A stretch of DNA of 64,000 nt from Bog-257 sp963846715 (GTDB taxonomy: Bacteria; Acidobacteriota; Terriglobia; Terriglobales; Acidobacteriaceae): assembly GCA_963846715.1 (NCBI GenBank), contig CAWJXA010000005.1, forward strand, positions 482,667 to 546,666, read 5' to 3'. Both the position numbers and the translations under genes were made by a program. Each line of letters opens with the position of its first letter. Position 1 is the first letter of the stretch. Shown here piece after piece: positions 43,860 to 52,903 of the stretch. The notes below the pieces were generated by a model that had not been told where the DNA came from, ran no database searches, and saw only the letters and a list, made by a program, of their open reading frames with translations.

Positions 43860-45467
43860 ATGACGTCACGCCGAACTTTCTTGCGGCAATCTTCGTTGCT
43901 GGCCGGCAGTGTTCTGCTCGGTCGGTCGACTACGCCTTTTGCGATGGGCCATTCCATGGCTACACCCGCGAACACGCTGAATGTCAGTACCCTTCCGACA
44001 TTTGTTGATCCGCTGCCTCTGCCACCCGTCGCTAAGCCGCTCGGAACGCGCGCCTTGCCTTCTTCTCCCAAGCTCAAGCTGCCTTACTACCGGTTTGCTG
44101 CCCAGCCTGTGGAGATGAAGATCCATCGCGACCTGAAGCCCACTCGGTTTTGGTCTTATGGACCATCCGTTCCGGGGCCGACGTTGGAAGCACGCAGCGG
44201 GGAGGGCATCCTCGTCGAATGGGCGAACGAACTTCCGCCGCAGCACTTCCTTCCCATCGATCATCGCCTTCATGGAGCGGAAGCAGACCAACCGCAGTCG
44301 CGGACCGTGGCGCATTTGCACGGAGCGCGTGTACCTCCGGAAAGCGACGGCTATCCGGAAGACTGGATCGCACCCGGCAAGTCGGCGCTGTTCCACTATC
44401 CCAACGAGCAGGACGCGGCGATGCTCTGGTACCACGACCACGCGATGGGCATCAACCGGCTCAACATTTATGCGGGTTTGTTCGGCGCGACGATGCTGCG
44501 CGACCAGGTTGAAGACGCACTTAACCTGCCCAGCGGCAAGTATGAAGTGCCGCTTATGATCTTCGACCGGCTCATTACTCCCGAGGGCCAGCTTTACTAT
44601 CCGACCTCAGGGAAGGCGGAAGCGCCCTGGGTCCCGGAGGTTTTCGGCGACGCCATTCTGGTCAACGGAAAACTCTTTCCCTACCTCGAAGTTGAGCCGC
44701 GCAAGTATCGTTTTCGCGTGCTCAACGCGTCCAATGGCCGCTTCTATCATCTGGCTTTTCAGAACGGACTCAGCTTTCACCAGATCGGCACCGACCAGGG
44801 CTTGCTGCCGGCGCCGGTCGCAGTGAAGAGCTTGATGCTCGCTCCGGGTGAGCGCGTGGATGTAGTGGTCGATTTCAGCGACAACCGCGGCGAGCAGATT
44901 GTCCTCAAGAATGACGCTTTCGTCGTGATGCAGTTCCGTGTCGCGGCGAACAAAGTGGCAGATCCCAGCTCTCTGCCGGCCAAGTTGCGGCCTGTTCCGA
45001 AGCTGGCGGAGGCTGATGCGGTAAAGACCCGCCTGCTTACGCTCGACGAATATCAGAACCTGGTGGCCGAGCCGGTCCTGTTGTTATTGAACGGGACCTA
45101 TTGGCACGACGCTATCACCGAGAAGCCGGCCCTGAATAGCACCGAGATCTGGAGCTTCATCAATCCGACCGACGATACTCATCCCATTCACCTGCACGCC
45201 GTGCGCTTCCAGATTCTCGACCGCCAGCATTACGAGCCTTGGACCTACCAGACGAAGAAGCAGTTTCGGTTTCTGGGGCCTCGCACGCCGCCTGAGCCCG
45301 GCGAGGCGGGCTGGAAGGACACCGTGCGCGCCGACTCCAAGATGGTGACCCGCATCATCGTGCGCTTCGAGGGATATACGGGACGCTACGTCTGGCATTG
45401 CCACATTCTCGAACACGAGGACAACGAAATGATGCGGCCCTACGAGATCGTTGCTGCTGCACCGTAA
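43860..45467 (+). CDS. Tat-exported multicopper oxidase (CotA/bilirubin-oxidase-like)
   Basis: A 535-residue enzyme that oxidises phenolics, metals or bilirubin-like substrates and reduces oxygen to water. The N-terminus TSRRTFLRQSSLLAGSVLLG has a twin-arginine signal. All four copper-ligand motifs are visible: AHLHGARVP, WYHDHAMGINRLN, HPIHLHAVRFQ and the type 1/3 cluster YVWHCHILEHEDNEMM. The closest resemblance is to the spore coat protein A branch. It is separated by a terminator from the gene before, and the class V aminotransferase starts 54 bases after its stop. Confidence 0.93.
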   Translation: MTSRRTFLRQSSLLAGSVLLGRSTTPFAMGHSMATPANTLNVSTLPTFVDPLPLPPVAKPLGTRALPSSPKLKLPYYRFAAQPVEMKIHRDLKPTRFWSYGPSVPGPTLEARSGEGILVEWANELPPQHFLPIDHRLHGAEADQPQSRTVAHLHGARVPPESDGYPEDWIAPGKSALFHYPNEQDAAMLWYHDHAMGINRLNIYAGLFGATMLRDQVEDALNLPSGKYEVPLMIFDRLITPEGQLYYPTSGKAEAPWVPEVFGDAILVNGKLFPYLEVEPRKYRFRVLNASNGRFYHLAFQNGLSFHQIGTDQGLLPAPVAVKSLMLAPGERVDVVVDFSDNRGEQIVLKNDAFVVMQFRVAANKVADPSSLPAKLRPVPKLAEADAVKTRLLTLDEYQNLVAEPVLLLLNGTYWHDAITEKPALNSTEIWSFINPTDDTHPIHLHAVRFQILDRQHYEPWTYQTKKQFRFLGPRTPPEPGEAGWKDTVRADSKMVTRIIVRFEGYTGRYVWHCHILEHEDNEMMRPYEIVAAAP

Positions 45468-45521
45468 TTGCCCCTTGTGCTTTCGCAGTACAATGAGCGA
45501 ACTCTCGTTTGGGTTCAGCTC

Positions 45522-46742
45522 ATGAAAATCGAAGAAGCCCGTAAGGAATTTCCCGCCCTGCAGCAACAGACGTTTCTCGACTCGGCTTGTGTCAGCCTGG
45601 CGCCGCAGCGCGCAGTCGAGAAGCTGCGCACCTTCCTTGATATGGCAGCCTACTGCCCGTCGGGATCTTCTACACAACATCACCTCGACATGGACGAGAT
45701 GCGCAGTCAGGCGCGTCCGCAGCTAGCAAAGCTTGTGAACGCTGAGGAAGACGACATTGCTCTGGTGGAGAGCACCACACATGGTCTGAGCCTGGTCGCC
45801 AATGCAATTCCTCTGCAACGGGGAGACCGCGTAGTTATTTGCGATCTGGAATTCCTGGAAGTCGCCGTGCCCTGGGTGCAGAAGCGCGTTGACCTTGGCA
45901 TCGAAGTTGACAGCGTCTGCAATCGCAACGGGCAAATCCTGATGGAGGACATCGAGGCGGCGATTGGTGAACGCACGCGGGTGGTCGCGATCAGCTCGGT
46001 GCAGTGGAGCAATGGGTTTCGGTGCGACCTCGACACGCTCTCTAGACTTTGCCGGGAGCGCGGAATCTTCCTGATTGTCGATGCCGTCCAGCAAATCGGC
46101 GCGATTCCATTCGACGTGCGGCAGACTCCGGTCGACGCAATCGCCTGTGGGGGACACAAGTGGCTGATGGCGCCCTTCGGGTGCGGTTTTCTTTACCTCA
46201 GCAAGGAATTTCGCGCGAAGGTGAAGCCGCCGATTGGCGGGTATCTTTCTGTCGTCGATCCGGAAGGCGGATGGGGACAGTACTTCCAAACACCGTCCAT
46301 TACTCCAGTGCGTGAGTATGAATTCGTCGGCGGTGCGCGCCGTTGGGAGACGGGTGGCACAGCCAACTATCCCGGCGCGATCGGTCTCGCCGAGTCAGTC
46401 GGGCTGATCAACGAATTGGGTATCGCCAACATCGGCGAGCACGTGCTGTCGCTCACTGACCATCTCATTAGCGGACTGAAGCGGCAGGACATTCGCGTGG
46501 TCACGCCGGAGGACCGCCGCTGCCGCTCCGGCATCGTCAGTTTCACCCTGGGGGATGTGGATGACAACGTCGCGGTGACTTCCTTCCTGCAGCAAAACAA
46601 GGTTTTGGTCTCGGTGCGCTACACCTCGCATGTCGGCGGAGTGCGCGTTTCCTGCCACCTCTTCAATAACCTGGAAGATATCGACCGCCTGCTCGAACTG
46701 GTCGGCGTATACCTCCGTCAGCACGCGAAGGCGACGGTGTGA
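45522..46742 (+). CDS. Class V pyridoxal-phosphate aminotransferase (cysteine desulfurase/isopenicillin epimerase-like)
   Basis: A 406-residue fold-type I PLP enzyme. The PLP lysine is in DAIACGGHKWLMAPFG, the cofactor-binding segment is VSVESTTHGLSLVANAIPL-like (VESTTHGLS), and the aspartate region is ISSVQWSNGF and LIVDAVQQIG. The lack of the cysteine loop that defines true SufS or IscS makes a desulfurase role uncertain; other members epimerise or lyse amino acids. I chose the ATG at 45522 over a TTG that begins right after the oxidase stop. Its TGA overlaps the start of the permease (TGATG), so the two are coupled, perhaps for use of one amino acid. Confidence 0.85.
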   Translation: MKIEEARKEFPALQQQTFLDSACVSLAPQRAVEKLRTFLDMAAYCPSGSSTQHHLDMDEMRSQARPQLAKLVNAEEDDIALVESTTHGLSLVANAIPLQRGDRVVICDLEFLEVAVPWVQKRVDLGIEVDSVCNRNGQILMEDIEAAIGERTRVVAISSVQWSNGFRCDLDTLSRLCRERGIFLIVDAVQQIGAIPFDVRQTPVDAIACGGHKWLMAPFGCGFLYLSKEFRAKVKPPIGGYLSVVDPEGGWGQYFQTPSITPVREYEFVGGARRWETGGTANYPGAIGLAESVGLINELGIANIGEHVLSLTDHLISGLKRQDIRVVTPEDRRCRSGIVSFTLGDVDDNVAVTSFLQQNKVLVSVRYTSHVGGVRVSCHLFNNLEDIDRLLELVGVYLRQHAKATV

Positions 46743-48202
46743 TGACGGACCCTCGCCTGAGTGCGCCGTCGAGTCATCAGCATGCTATCGACAAAGAGCA
46801 GGGACTGACTCGCCAGCTCAGCGAGCGGCAGTTGAGCATGATTGCCATCGGAGGCGCGATTGGCACCGGCTTGTTCCTGGGCAGCGCGCTGGCGGTTCGC
46901 ACCGCCGGGCCGGGTGTCATCCTCAGCTACCTTCTCGCGGCCGGAATTGCTCTGCTGCTGATGGGCTGTCTCTCGGAGATGGCGGTCGCTCACCCCACGG
47001 CCGGGTCTTTCGGAATCTACGCCGAACTTTATGTGTCGCACTGGGCGGGCTTCGCGGTCCGCTACACCTACTGGGCTGCACTGTCCATCGCGGTTGGCGG
47101 AGAAGCCGTCGCCTCCGCCATCTACACCCAGTGGTGGTTCCCAAACAGTCCGGCGTGGACGTGGGTGGTCTTCTACTCGGCGGTGCTCATCTTCGTCAAT
47201 GCCCGCAGCGTTGGGGCATTCGGCGAGTTCGAGTACTGGTTCTCCGTCATCAAGGTGAGCGCCATCGTCGTTTTCATCGTACTGGGCGCAGCCATCTTGT
47301 TCGGAGTGCATCAGCAGCGGCCCATCGGCCTGGAGAACTTCCGCGCGCACGGCGGCTTCCTGCCGAAGGGCTGGCTTGGTGTTTGGCTGGCGCTGGCGTT
47401 TGTCATCTTCGGCTTCATCGGGACCGAAACTGTCGCGGTCGCGGCGGGTGAAGCCAAAGATCCTGAAAGGTCCGTGCCGCGCGCCATGCGCTCCATGCTG
47501 TTCCGGCTCATCATCTTCTATATCGGCGCCATCTTTATTTTGGTGGGAGTGATTCCGTGGACGGAGATTCAGCCGGGGCAGGGAATTACCGTCAGCCCAT
47601 TCGTCCGGGTGTTCGAAGTGATGCACATTCCCGCGGCGGCGCACATCATCAACTTCGTGGTGCTGACGGCCGCCTTGTCGAGCATGAATTGCAATCTGTA
47701 CCTTGCCACCCGCATGGTGTTTTCGCTTTCCCGCGGAGGCTATGCACCCGAGGTGTTGGGCCAGGTGTCGAAGAAAGGCACGCCGGTTGCTGCGCTTCTG
47801 TTCTCCGGCGGCGGTCTGGCCGCCGCCACGCTGCTCGCCATCTGGTTCCCGGGTTCGGCCTACGTCTACATGTTCGGGATCTCGTTGTTTGGAGGCCTAT
47901 TTGCGTGGCTGATAATTTTCGTCACCCATCTCAGCTTCCGTAAACGCTGGCGCGAGCAGCACGGTCGCCGGCTGCCGGTGGAGATGCCCCTGTTCCCGTA
48001 CACGACTATTGTCGGAGGGCTGGCCGTGCTGGCGATTTTGATTTCCACGTGGTGGGTGGAAGGAATGCGCGTCACGCTGGAGGCGGGAATACCATGGTTG
48101 CTGCTGATCACCGTGCTTTACTTCGTCATCGGCCGCCAGCGGGAAAGAGCCGCTGCGTTGCGGCTGGCGAAGATGGCCGGCGCGCCCGAGGCGGCAGAGT
48201 AG
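46742..48202 (+). CDS. APC-family amino acid permease
   Basis: A 486-residue transporter with about 12 membrane segments. It has the family start QLSERQLSMIAIGGAIGTGL and the conserved FIGTETVAVAAGEAKDPERS, typical of the amino acid/GABA permease group that imports an amino acid with protons. The ATG at 46742 overlaps the stop of the preceding aminotransferase gene; a GTG one codon upstream is possible. Substrate is unknown. Coupled translation suggests that the imported compound may be the substrate of the aminotransferase-like enzyme. Confidence 0.92.
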   Translation: MTDPRLSAPSSHQHAIDKEQGLTRQLSERQLSMIAIGGAIGTGLFLGSALAVRTAGPGVILSYLLAAGIALLLMGCLSEMAVAHPTAGSFGIYAELYVSHWAGFAVRYTYWAALSIAVGGEAVASAIYTQWWFPNSPAWTWVVFYSAVLIFVNARSVGAFGEFEYWFSVIKVSAIVVFIVLGAAILFGVHQQRPIGLENFRAHGGFLPKGWLGVWLALAFVIFGFIGTETVAVAAGEAKDPERSVPRAMRSMLFRLIIFYIGAIFILVGVIPWTEIQPGQGITVSPFVRVFEVMHIPAAAHIINFVVLTAALSSMNCNLYLATRMVFSLSRGGYAPEVLGQVSKKGTPVAALLFSGGGLAAATLLAIWFPGSAYVYMFGISLFGGLFAWLIIFVTHLSFRKRWREQHGRRLPVEMPLFPYTTIVGGLAVLAILISTWWVEGMRVTLEAGIPWLLLITVLYFVIGRQRERAAALRLAKMAGAPEAAE

Positions 48203-48319
48203 CGGCTCTCAGTTCGCCCCTCCGGAGAGCTCGATCGCGCTGAACTTCGTGAGGACTTCCCGCTTTGAAGGGGGTGCACCCTTTAGGAGATCTCGCTTTG
48301 AAAGGGCACGGCTTCAGAG

Positions 48320-48450
48320 GTTGCTGAAAAACTAGGTTAGCGCATGGTTTGTGTCAGGGCACGACTTCAGTCGTGCCGATAAGTCAGTTATTTTTGTCAC
48401 TTCGAGCGGGCTTCAGCCCGCGAAGGGTTTGTTTTCCCGACTTTTTCAGT
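48320..48450. repeat. Intergenic repeat with GGCACGACTTCAGTCGTGCC palindrome
   Basis: This unit shares its order with 10.35-10.44 kb: TTTGTGTCAGGGCACGACTT, the palindrome GGCACGACTTCAGTCGTGCC, AAGTCAGTTATTTTTGTCA and a second hairpin (GCGGGCTTCAGCCCGC). It lies in a 337-base gap between the permease and the DUF885 gene; the rest of that gap holds nothing recognisable. Confidence 0.7.
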
Positions 48451-48539
48451 AGCCTCTTCAGCCATGCCAACGTTGCTGAGAATCGAGGTTGTGGGTTTAT
48501 ACTGGCCCGCTCGCACTCTTTTATTATTTTCGAGGCGCT

Positions 48540-50396
48540 ATGAAATACGCGTTGCGCATTCTTTTGTTCCTCTCCCTCATCTCCACATTCGGCCTAGCAC
48601 AATCCAACAATCGCGCCCACAACGATATGAGCCATCCCCATCGAATGAGTGGCCAGTTTTCCCAGATGACCGACCAGTTTGTGAAGGACTCCCTGGCGCT
48701 TTCTCCCGTGAACGCGTCGCAGGCGGGTTATCACAAGCATCTCAACCCCAAGACCGGCCAAACGATTAATCTCGACGCGCAACTCGACGACGTGAGTGCG
48801 CAGGGAGTTGCCGCGCAGGAGAAGTTTTATCGTGAGTGGCGACAGCGCTTCCAGACCGAGACGCCCGTCGCTGGCCTGAACGCGCAGGATGCCGCCGACT
48901 ACCGCCTGATCGACGACCAGATTGCACTCAACCTGCTCGAGTTTGACCAGATCCAGAACTACAAGCACAACCCTACCGGATACGTGGAGCTGATCGGCAA
49001 CGGATTGTTCCTGCCTCTCACGCAGGAGTACGCGTCGAAGGAAGTGCGCGTTGGCGATGTGATCTCGCGCATCGGCCAGATTCCGCGCTTCCTGGAGCAG
49101 ACCAAGTCGCAACTTACGGACTCCGATGCCATCTTCATCGAGACAGCGGTGGGAGAGAACGAAGGCAACATCAATCTGGTCGATTCGGTGGCGGCCGAGA
49201 TTCCAGCAGGTTCTCCGCTGAAAGCGCAGTATGACAAAGTAGCGCCCGCCGCCAAGAAGGCGCTGACCGACTTCACTGCCTGGATGCAAAACGATCTCGC
49301 CAAACGTCCCACTAACGGCCGCACCTGGCGACTGGGCAAAGAGTGGTACGCGCCCAAATTCCACTATGTGATGGAAACTTCCATCGAGCCGGCGCAGTTG
49401 CTTGCTGACGCGGAGGCCGGGCTAAAGCAGACTCGCGCTGAAATGCTGCAACTGGCGTTGCCGCTCTACAAGGAGATGTTCCCCGGCCAGGACGACTACA
49501 GCAGCCTGCCTGCCCAGGAGCGCGAGAATAAAGTTATTGCCGCGGTGCTCAACAAGATCAGCGACGAACATCCGCAGCGCGATCAGTTAATCGAAGCGGT
49601 GAAGGCCGACCTCGACGGCATCAAGCAGTTCATTCGCGAGAAGAAGATTGTCACCCTCAGCAGCCGCGACAATTTGAAGGTCATCCCCACGCCGGAGTTT
49701 GAGCGCGGCATTTACTCGGTGGCGGGGTTCCACGGCGCGCCGCCGCTGGAGCCCACCGCCGAAGCGCAGTACTGGGTGACGCCCATCGATCCCAAAATGC
49801 CGGAGGCAAAGGCCGAGAGCAAACTGCGCGAGTACAACAACTACACGCTGAAGTGGCTGACCATTCACGAGGCGTTGCCGGGGCATTACGTACAGGCCGA
49901 GCATGCCGACGATGTTGAGCCGCCCACGCGCCGCGTGTTGCGCAACTTGTTTGGCAACGGGCCGTACGTCGAGGGATGGGCCGAGTACGGTGCCGATGTG
50001 ATGACGCAGGAAGGCTATCTCGACTTTAATCCAAAGTTCAGGCTGGTGCGGCTGAAGGTGTGGCTGCGCGCGACCGCGAACACCATCCTGGACATTCGCC
50101 TGCAGACCATGAACATGACTGACCAGCAGGCACTTGATCTGATGACGAAGGAATGCTTCCAGACCCAGGCGGAAGCCGATGGCAAACTGGTGCGCGCGAA
50201 GCTGAGCTCAACTCAGTTGCCTACGTATTTCCTCGGCACTCGCCAATGGTGGACGCTACGCAAGAAATATCAGGCTGCGAAGGGAAGCAGCTTCACGTTG
50301 GAAGAGTTTCATGATCGCGCGCTCGACCAGGGGCCGTTGCCGCTGGAGTATCTGGAGAAGATCATTCTGCCGGAAGGAAAGGTAGCCGGCAATTAG
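48540..50396 (+). CDS. DUF885-family secreted metallopeptidase-like protein
   Basis: A 618-residue protein of the DUF885 family, which includes carboxypeptidase-like zinc enzymes. A signal peptide (MKYALRILLFLSLISTFGLA) indicates export. The metal motif TIHEALPGHYVQAEH and the following GPYVEGWAEYGADVM carry the histidines and glutamates expected for zinc binding and catalysis. The start at 48540 was chosen over an in-frame ATG 17 codons upstream because the signal peptide begins here. The gene stands alone. Function: probably peptide hydrolysis outside the cytoplasm. Confidence 0.88.
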   Translation: MKYALRILLFLSLISTFGLAQSNNRAHNDMSHPHRMSGQFSQMTDQFVKDSLALSPVNASQAGYHKHLNPKTGQTINLDAQLDDVSAQGVAAQEKFYREWRQRFQTETPVAGLNAQDAADYRLIDDQIALNLLEFDQIQNYKHNPTGYVELIGNGLFLPLTQEYASKEVRVGDVISRIGQIPRFLEQTKSQLTDSDAIFIETAVGENEGNINLVDSVAAEIPAGSPLKAQYDKVAPAAKKALTDFTAWMQNDLAKRPTNGRTWRLGKEWYAPKFHYVMETSIEPAQLLADAEAGLKQTRAEMLQLALPLYKEMFPGQDDYSSLPAQERENKVIAAVLNKISDEHPQRDQLIEAVKADLDGIKQFIREKKIVTLSSRDNLKVIPTPEFERGIYSVAGFHGAPPLEPTAEAQYWVTPIDPKMPEAKAESKLREYNNYTLKWLTIHEALPGHYVQAEHADDVEPPTRRVLRNLFGNGPYVEGWAEYGADVMTQEGYLDFNPKFRLVRLKVWLRATANTILDIRLQTMNMTDQQALDLMTKECFQTQAEADGKLVRAKLSSTQLPTYFLGTRQWWTLRKKYQAAKGSSFTLEEFHDRALDQGPLPLEYLEKIILPEGKVAGN

Positions 50397-50595
50397 CCAT
50401 TGGCATTTAGCACTTGGCGCGCTTGACAGATTCCTCACACCGATGGCATTACGCCATTGTGAAGAAATGTAAATACGGGAGCAAACGGGTCTGATGCACA
50501 GAACTTTTACTGTCGGCGTCCGTCTATACCAGTAACCCAAATCCAAGGTGGGCGCCCTAACCCAACAGAACTATAACCGGCGCCCGCCGTCCATT

Positions 50596-50733
50596 TCAGC
50601 CATCAGCTTTCAGCCGTCGGCTATCAGCCATTAGTTAGATCTTCTGCTATCAATGCCGTTTGCTTCGGTCTCAATCTCTATTTCAAAAGTTTAGATTTGG
50701 CTGACGGCTGAGAGCTGATGGCTGACAGCTCCC
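50596..50733. repeat. Inverted pair of GGCTGATGGCTGAC-type repeats
   Basis: CAGCCATCAGCTTTCAGCCG and further copies (50596-50640) face GGCTGACGGCTGAGAGCTGA (50699-50733) in the opposite orientation, able to form a large hairpin. The same motif sits between sdhA and sdhB. The element lies in the 370-base gap before amrS; the rest of the gap shows nothing clear. Confidence 0.65.
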
Positions 50734-50766
50734 CTTTCAGCGTTACAATAAGAACAAGCAGTTACT

Positions 50767-51852
50767 ATGCAGTTAACAGTCTTACAGCCCCAAGTTCACG
50801 AGGCGCGCTGGTGGGACGTCATGGCCGACGGCCGTCTCCACTGCTACCTCTGCCCACGGCACTGCCACATCGGAGAAGGCCAGGCGGGATTCTGCTTCAT
50901 TCGCAAGAACGAAGGTGGAAAGCTCATTCAGCTTGGCTATGGGCGGCCTGCTGCCATTGCAATGGATCCGGTCGAGAAGAAGCCGCTCAGTCACTTTTTT
51001 CCCGGCACCAGGATCCTTTCCATGGGCACCGCCGGATGCAACATGGGCTGCTCCTTCTGTCAGAACTGGGACATCTCCAAGGCCAAGTCCGACCAGGTCA
51101 ACGCCCTGACGCTTAGCCCGGAGAACGTCGTCGAAGTGGCCCTGGAGCATCGTGCGCCTCACATTGCGTTCACCTATAACGAGCCGACTATCTGGGGCGA
51201 GTACGTTATCGACATCGCGCGCGAGGCGCACGACGCGGGCCTTAATACCGTGATGGTCTCGAACGGCTACATCACCCGCGAAGCCTTCTTCGACATTTAT
51301 CGCTACATCGACGCTGCCAACATCGACCTGAAAGCGTTCACCGAAGAGTTCTATGGCAAGGTGACGCTCACTCACTTGCAGCCGGTGCTGGACACGTTGA
51401 AGTGGCTGCGCCACGAAACCGGCGTGTGGTTCGAGCTCACCAACCTCATCATCCCAAACCTTAACGACGGCGACTCGGAGTTCCAGGAGCTTTGCGATTG
51501 GGTGCTGGAGAACTTGGGCGACGATGTGCCGCTGCACTTCACGGCGTTCCACCCTGACTTCAAGTTGCAGGACAAGCCCGCAACTCCGCCAGAGACGCTA
51601 CATCGCGCGCGTAAGCTGGCGATGCAGATGGGACTGAAGTATGTGTACGAAGGCAACATCTTCTCCGATGGCGCTAACACGATTTGTCCGGGATGCAAAC
51701 AGGTAGTGATTACGCGCTCGTGGCACTCGGTGATGTCGAACCGGCTGAAGAGTGGATGCTGCGCAAATTGTGGCACGCGTATCGCGGGCGTCTTTACGAA
51801 GTCAGAGGCAGAGAAGCGGCGGGAGTGGGCAAAGTCGCTGCAAATCGTCTAA
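50767..51852 (+). CDS. amrS: AmmeMemoRadiSam system radical SAM enzyme
   Basis: A 361-residue radical SAM enzyme of the PflA-like AmrS family. The N-terminal CYLCPRHCHIGEGQAGFC has extra cysteines, the cluster motif is C91-N-M-G-C95-S-F-C98, and the SAM-binding GTAGC and ENVVEVALEHRAPHIAFTYN-like region (FTYNEPTIWGEY) follow. The C-terminal extension has CPGC and CANC pairs, a zinc ribbon or auxiliary cluster. The family usually accompanies AMMECR1- and MEMO-like proteins; those genes are not in this window. The modified target is unknown. Confidence 0.9.
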   Translation: MQLTVLQPQVHEARWWDVMADGRLHCYLCPRHCHIGEGQAGFCFIRKNEGGKLIQLGYGRPAAIAMDPVEKKPLSHFFPGTRILSMGTAGCNMGCSFCQNWDISKAKSDQVNALTLSPENVVEVALEHRAPHIAFTYNEPTIWGEYVIDIAREAHDAGLNTVMVSNGYITREAFFDIYRYIDAANIDLKAFTEEFYGKVTLTHLQPVLDTLKWLRHETGVWFELTNLIIPNLNDGDSEFQELCDWVLENLGDDVPLHFTAFHPDFKLQDKPATPPETLHRARKLAMQMGLKYVYEGNIFSDGANTICPGCKQVVITRSWHSVMSNRLKSGCCANCGTRIAGVFTKSEAEKRREWAKSLQIV

Positions 51853-52200
51853 CCACAGAGACACAAAGACACAGAGGGAGTCGTCACGTTTCCTGTTAGT
51901 TCTGGATCACGATTAGCGTATTTGCGAAGGCGCGGGTAGAGCGGCGATTCAGGGTGCTGTTACGAAACTCCGATAGTCGGCCGGCTGGTGGAACAAAGTA
52001 TTAATCAGCCGCCCAGGGGCGGCAGGTGATAGCCCACACCTTCAGGTGTGGGAAAACGAAGTGGGAAATCCCGAGTCCGCTCCAGCGGACGGCAGAGGCT
52101 TCCTAACAGCCTCTTCATCGCCGCGTTCAGCCATCTTTAGTTCTATGGGGAGCACGGCTTCAGCCGGCGGCACGTCGCTCCAAGCACCACTACCCAAAAA
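51853..52200. repeat. Repeat-rich gap between amrS and the LOG gene
   Basis: This gap has no recognisable gene. It starts with ACCACAGAGACACAAAGACA, related to the 2.6-2.9-kb palindromic repeats, and later has the perfect palindrome CCCACACCTTCAGGTGTGGG (52033-52052) and GTCCGCTCCAGCGGAC (52075-52090). The AGCACGGCTTCAGCCGGCGG section near 52150 resembles the same class of palindromes. The two flanking genes converge here, so hairpins could end transcription. Confidence 0.6.
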
Positions 52201-52212
52201 AACTAAACTGCT

Positions 52213-52800
52213 CTAGCGCTCTTGCCGGTCAATCCACTTAGCCACGGGCTCGGGTTGAAACGCTGCCATTTTGTCCAGCAGTCGCACCGGACTTTCATCA
52301 TCCAGCACCAGTCTCCGATTCTCTTCGCGTAGGAAGCCTTCACTTACCGCGTGATCAAACAATTCCAGCAGGGGATCATAATAGTTCTCGACGTTTAGCA
52401 GGCCACATGGCTTCGATTGCAGCCCTAGCTGAGACCAGGTCACGACCTCGCAGAACTCTTCGAGTGTTCCGAAGCCGCCGGGTAGCGCGATGAAGCCGTC
52501 AGACAGGTCGGACATCAGCGCCTTGCGCTCGTGCATGGAGCTGACAATGCGCAGCTCCGTCAGGCCGGTGTGGCCGACTTCCTTCGCCATTAGTGACTCG
52601 GGAATCACGCCGATCGCGCGGCCTCCGCGTCCCAGCACCGTGTCAGCGAGGATCCCCATCAGGCCGATGTTTCCGCCGCCGTAGACGAGTTCAATTCCGC
52701 GCTCGACGAGGAGCACGCCGAGTTGTTCAGCGGCGTCGCGATAGGAGATGCGGTTACCGGTACTCGAACCGCAGAAGACGCAGAGACGACGAAAGGACAT
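52213..52800 (-). CDS. LOG-family (TIGR00730) Rossmann-fold protein
   Basis: A 195-residue protein with the TIGR00730 pattern: GSSTGN near the N-terminus, VYGGGNIGLMG, and the signature LPGGFGTLEE (106-115). HERKALM supplies another conserved arginine. LOG proteins release cytokinin-type bases from nucleoside monophosphates (5'-monophosphate phosphoribohydrolase); many bacterial members act on AMP or related compounds. The ATG at 52800 begins directly with the domain; an in-frame upstream start adds 46 low-complexity residues. It follows gltB on the same strand after 103 bases. Confidence 0.9.
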   Translation of the reverse strand: MSFRRLCVFCGSSTGNRISYRDAAEQLGVLLVERGIELVYGGGNIGLMGILADTVLGRGGRAIGVIPESLMAKEVGHTGLTELRIVSSMHERKALMSDLSDGFIALPGGFGTLEEFCEVVTWSQLGLQSKPCGLLNVENYYDPLLELFDHAVSEGFLREENRRLVLDDESPVRLLDKMAAFQPEPVAKWIDRQER

Positions 52801-52903
52801 GAAGAAGTTCGAATCCTGAGTCGATTCAAGTGTATCGGAATGAACCCGAGTTCTTCTATGGGCAGAATATCGGCGTGTCCGCAACCTCTGAAGCCGTGGC
52901 CAT

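Noticed and set aside
50767..51852. HpnH-type radical SAM enzyme of hopanoid synthesis
   Set aside because: The N-terminal CYLCPRHC motif and C-terminal zinc-ribbon cysteines fit the AmrS family, and it is far from the hpn operon.
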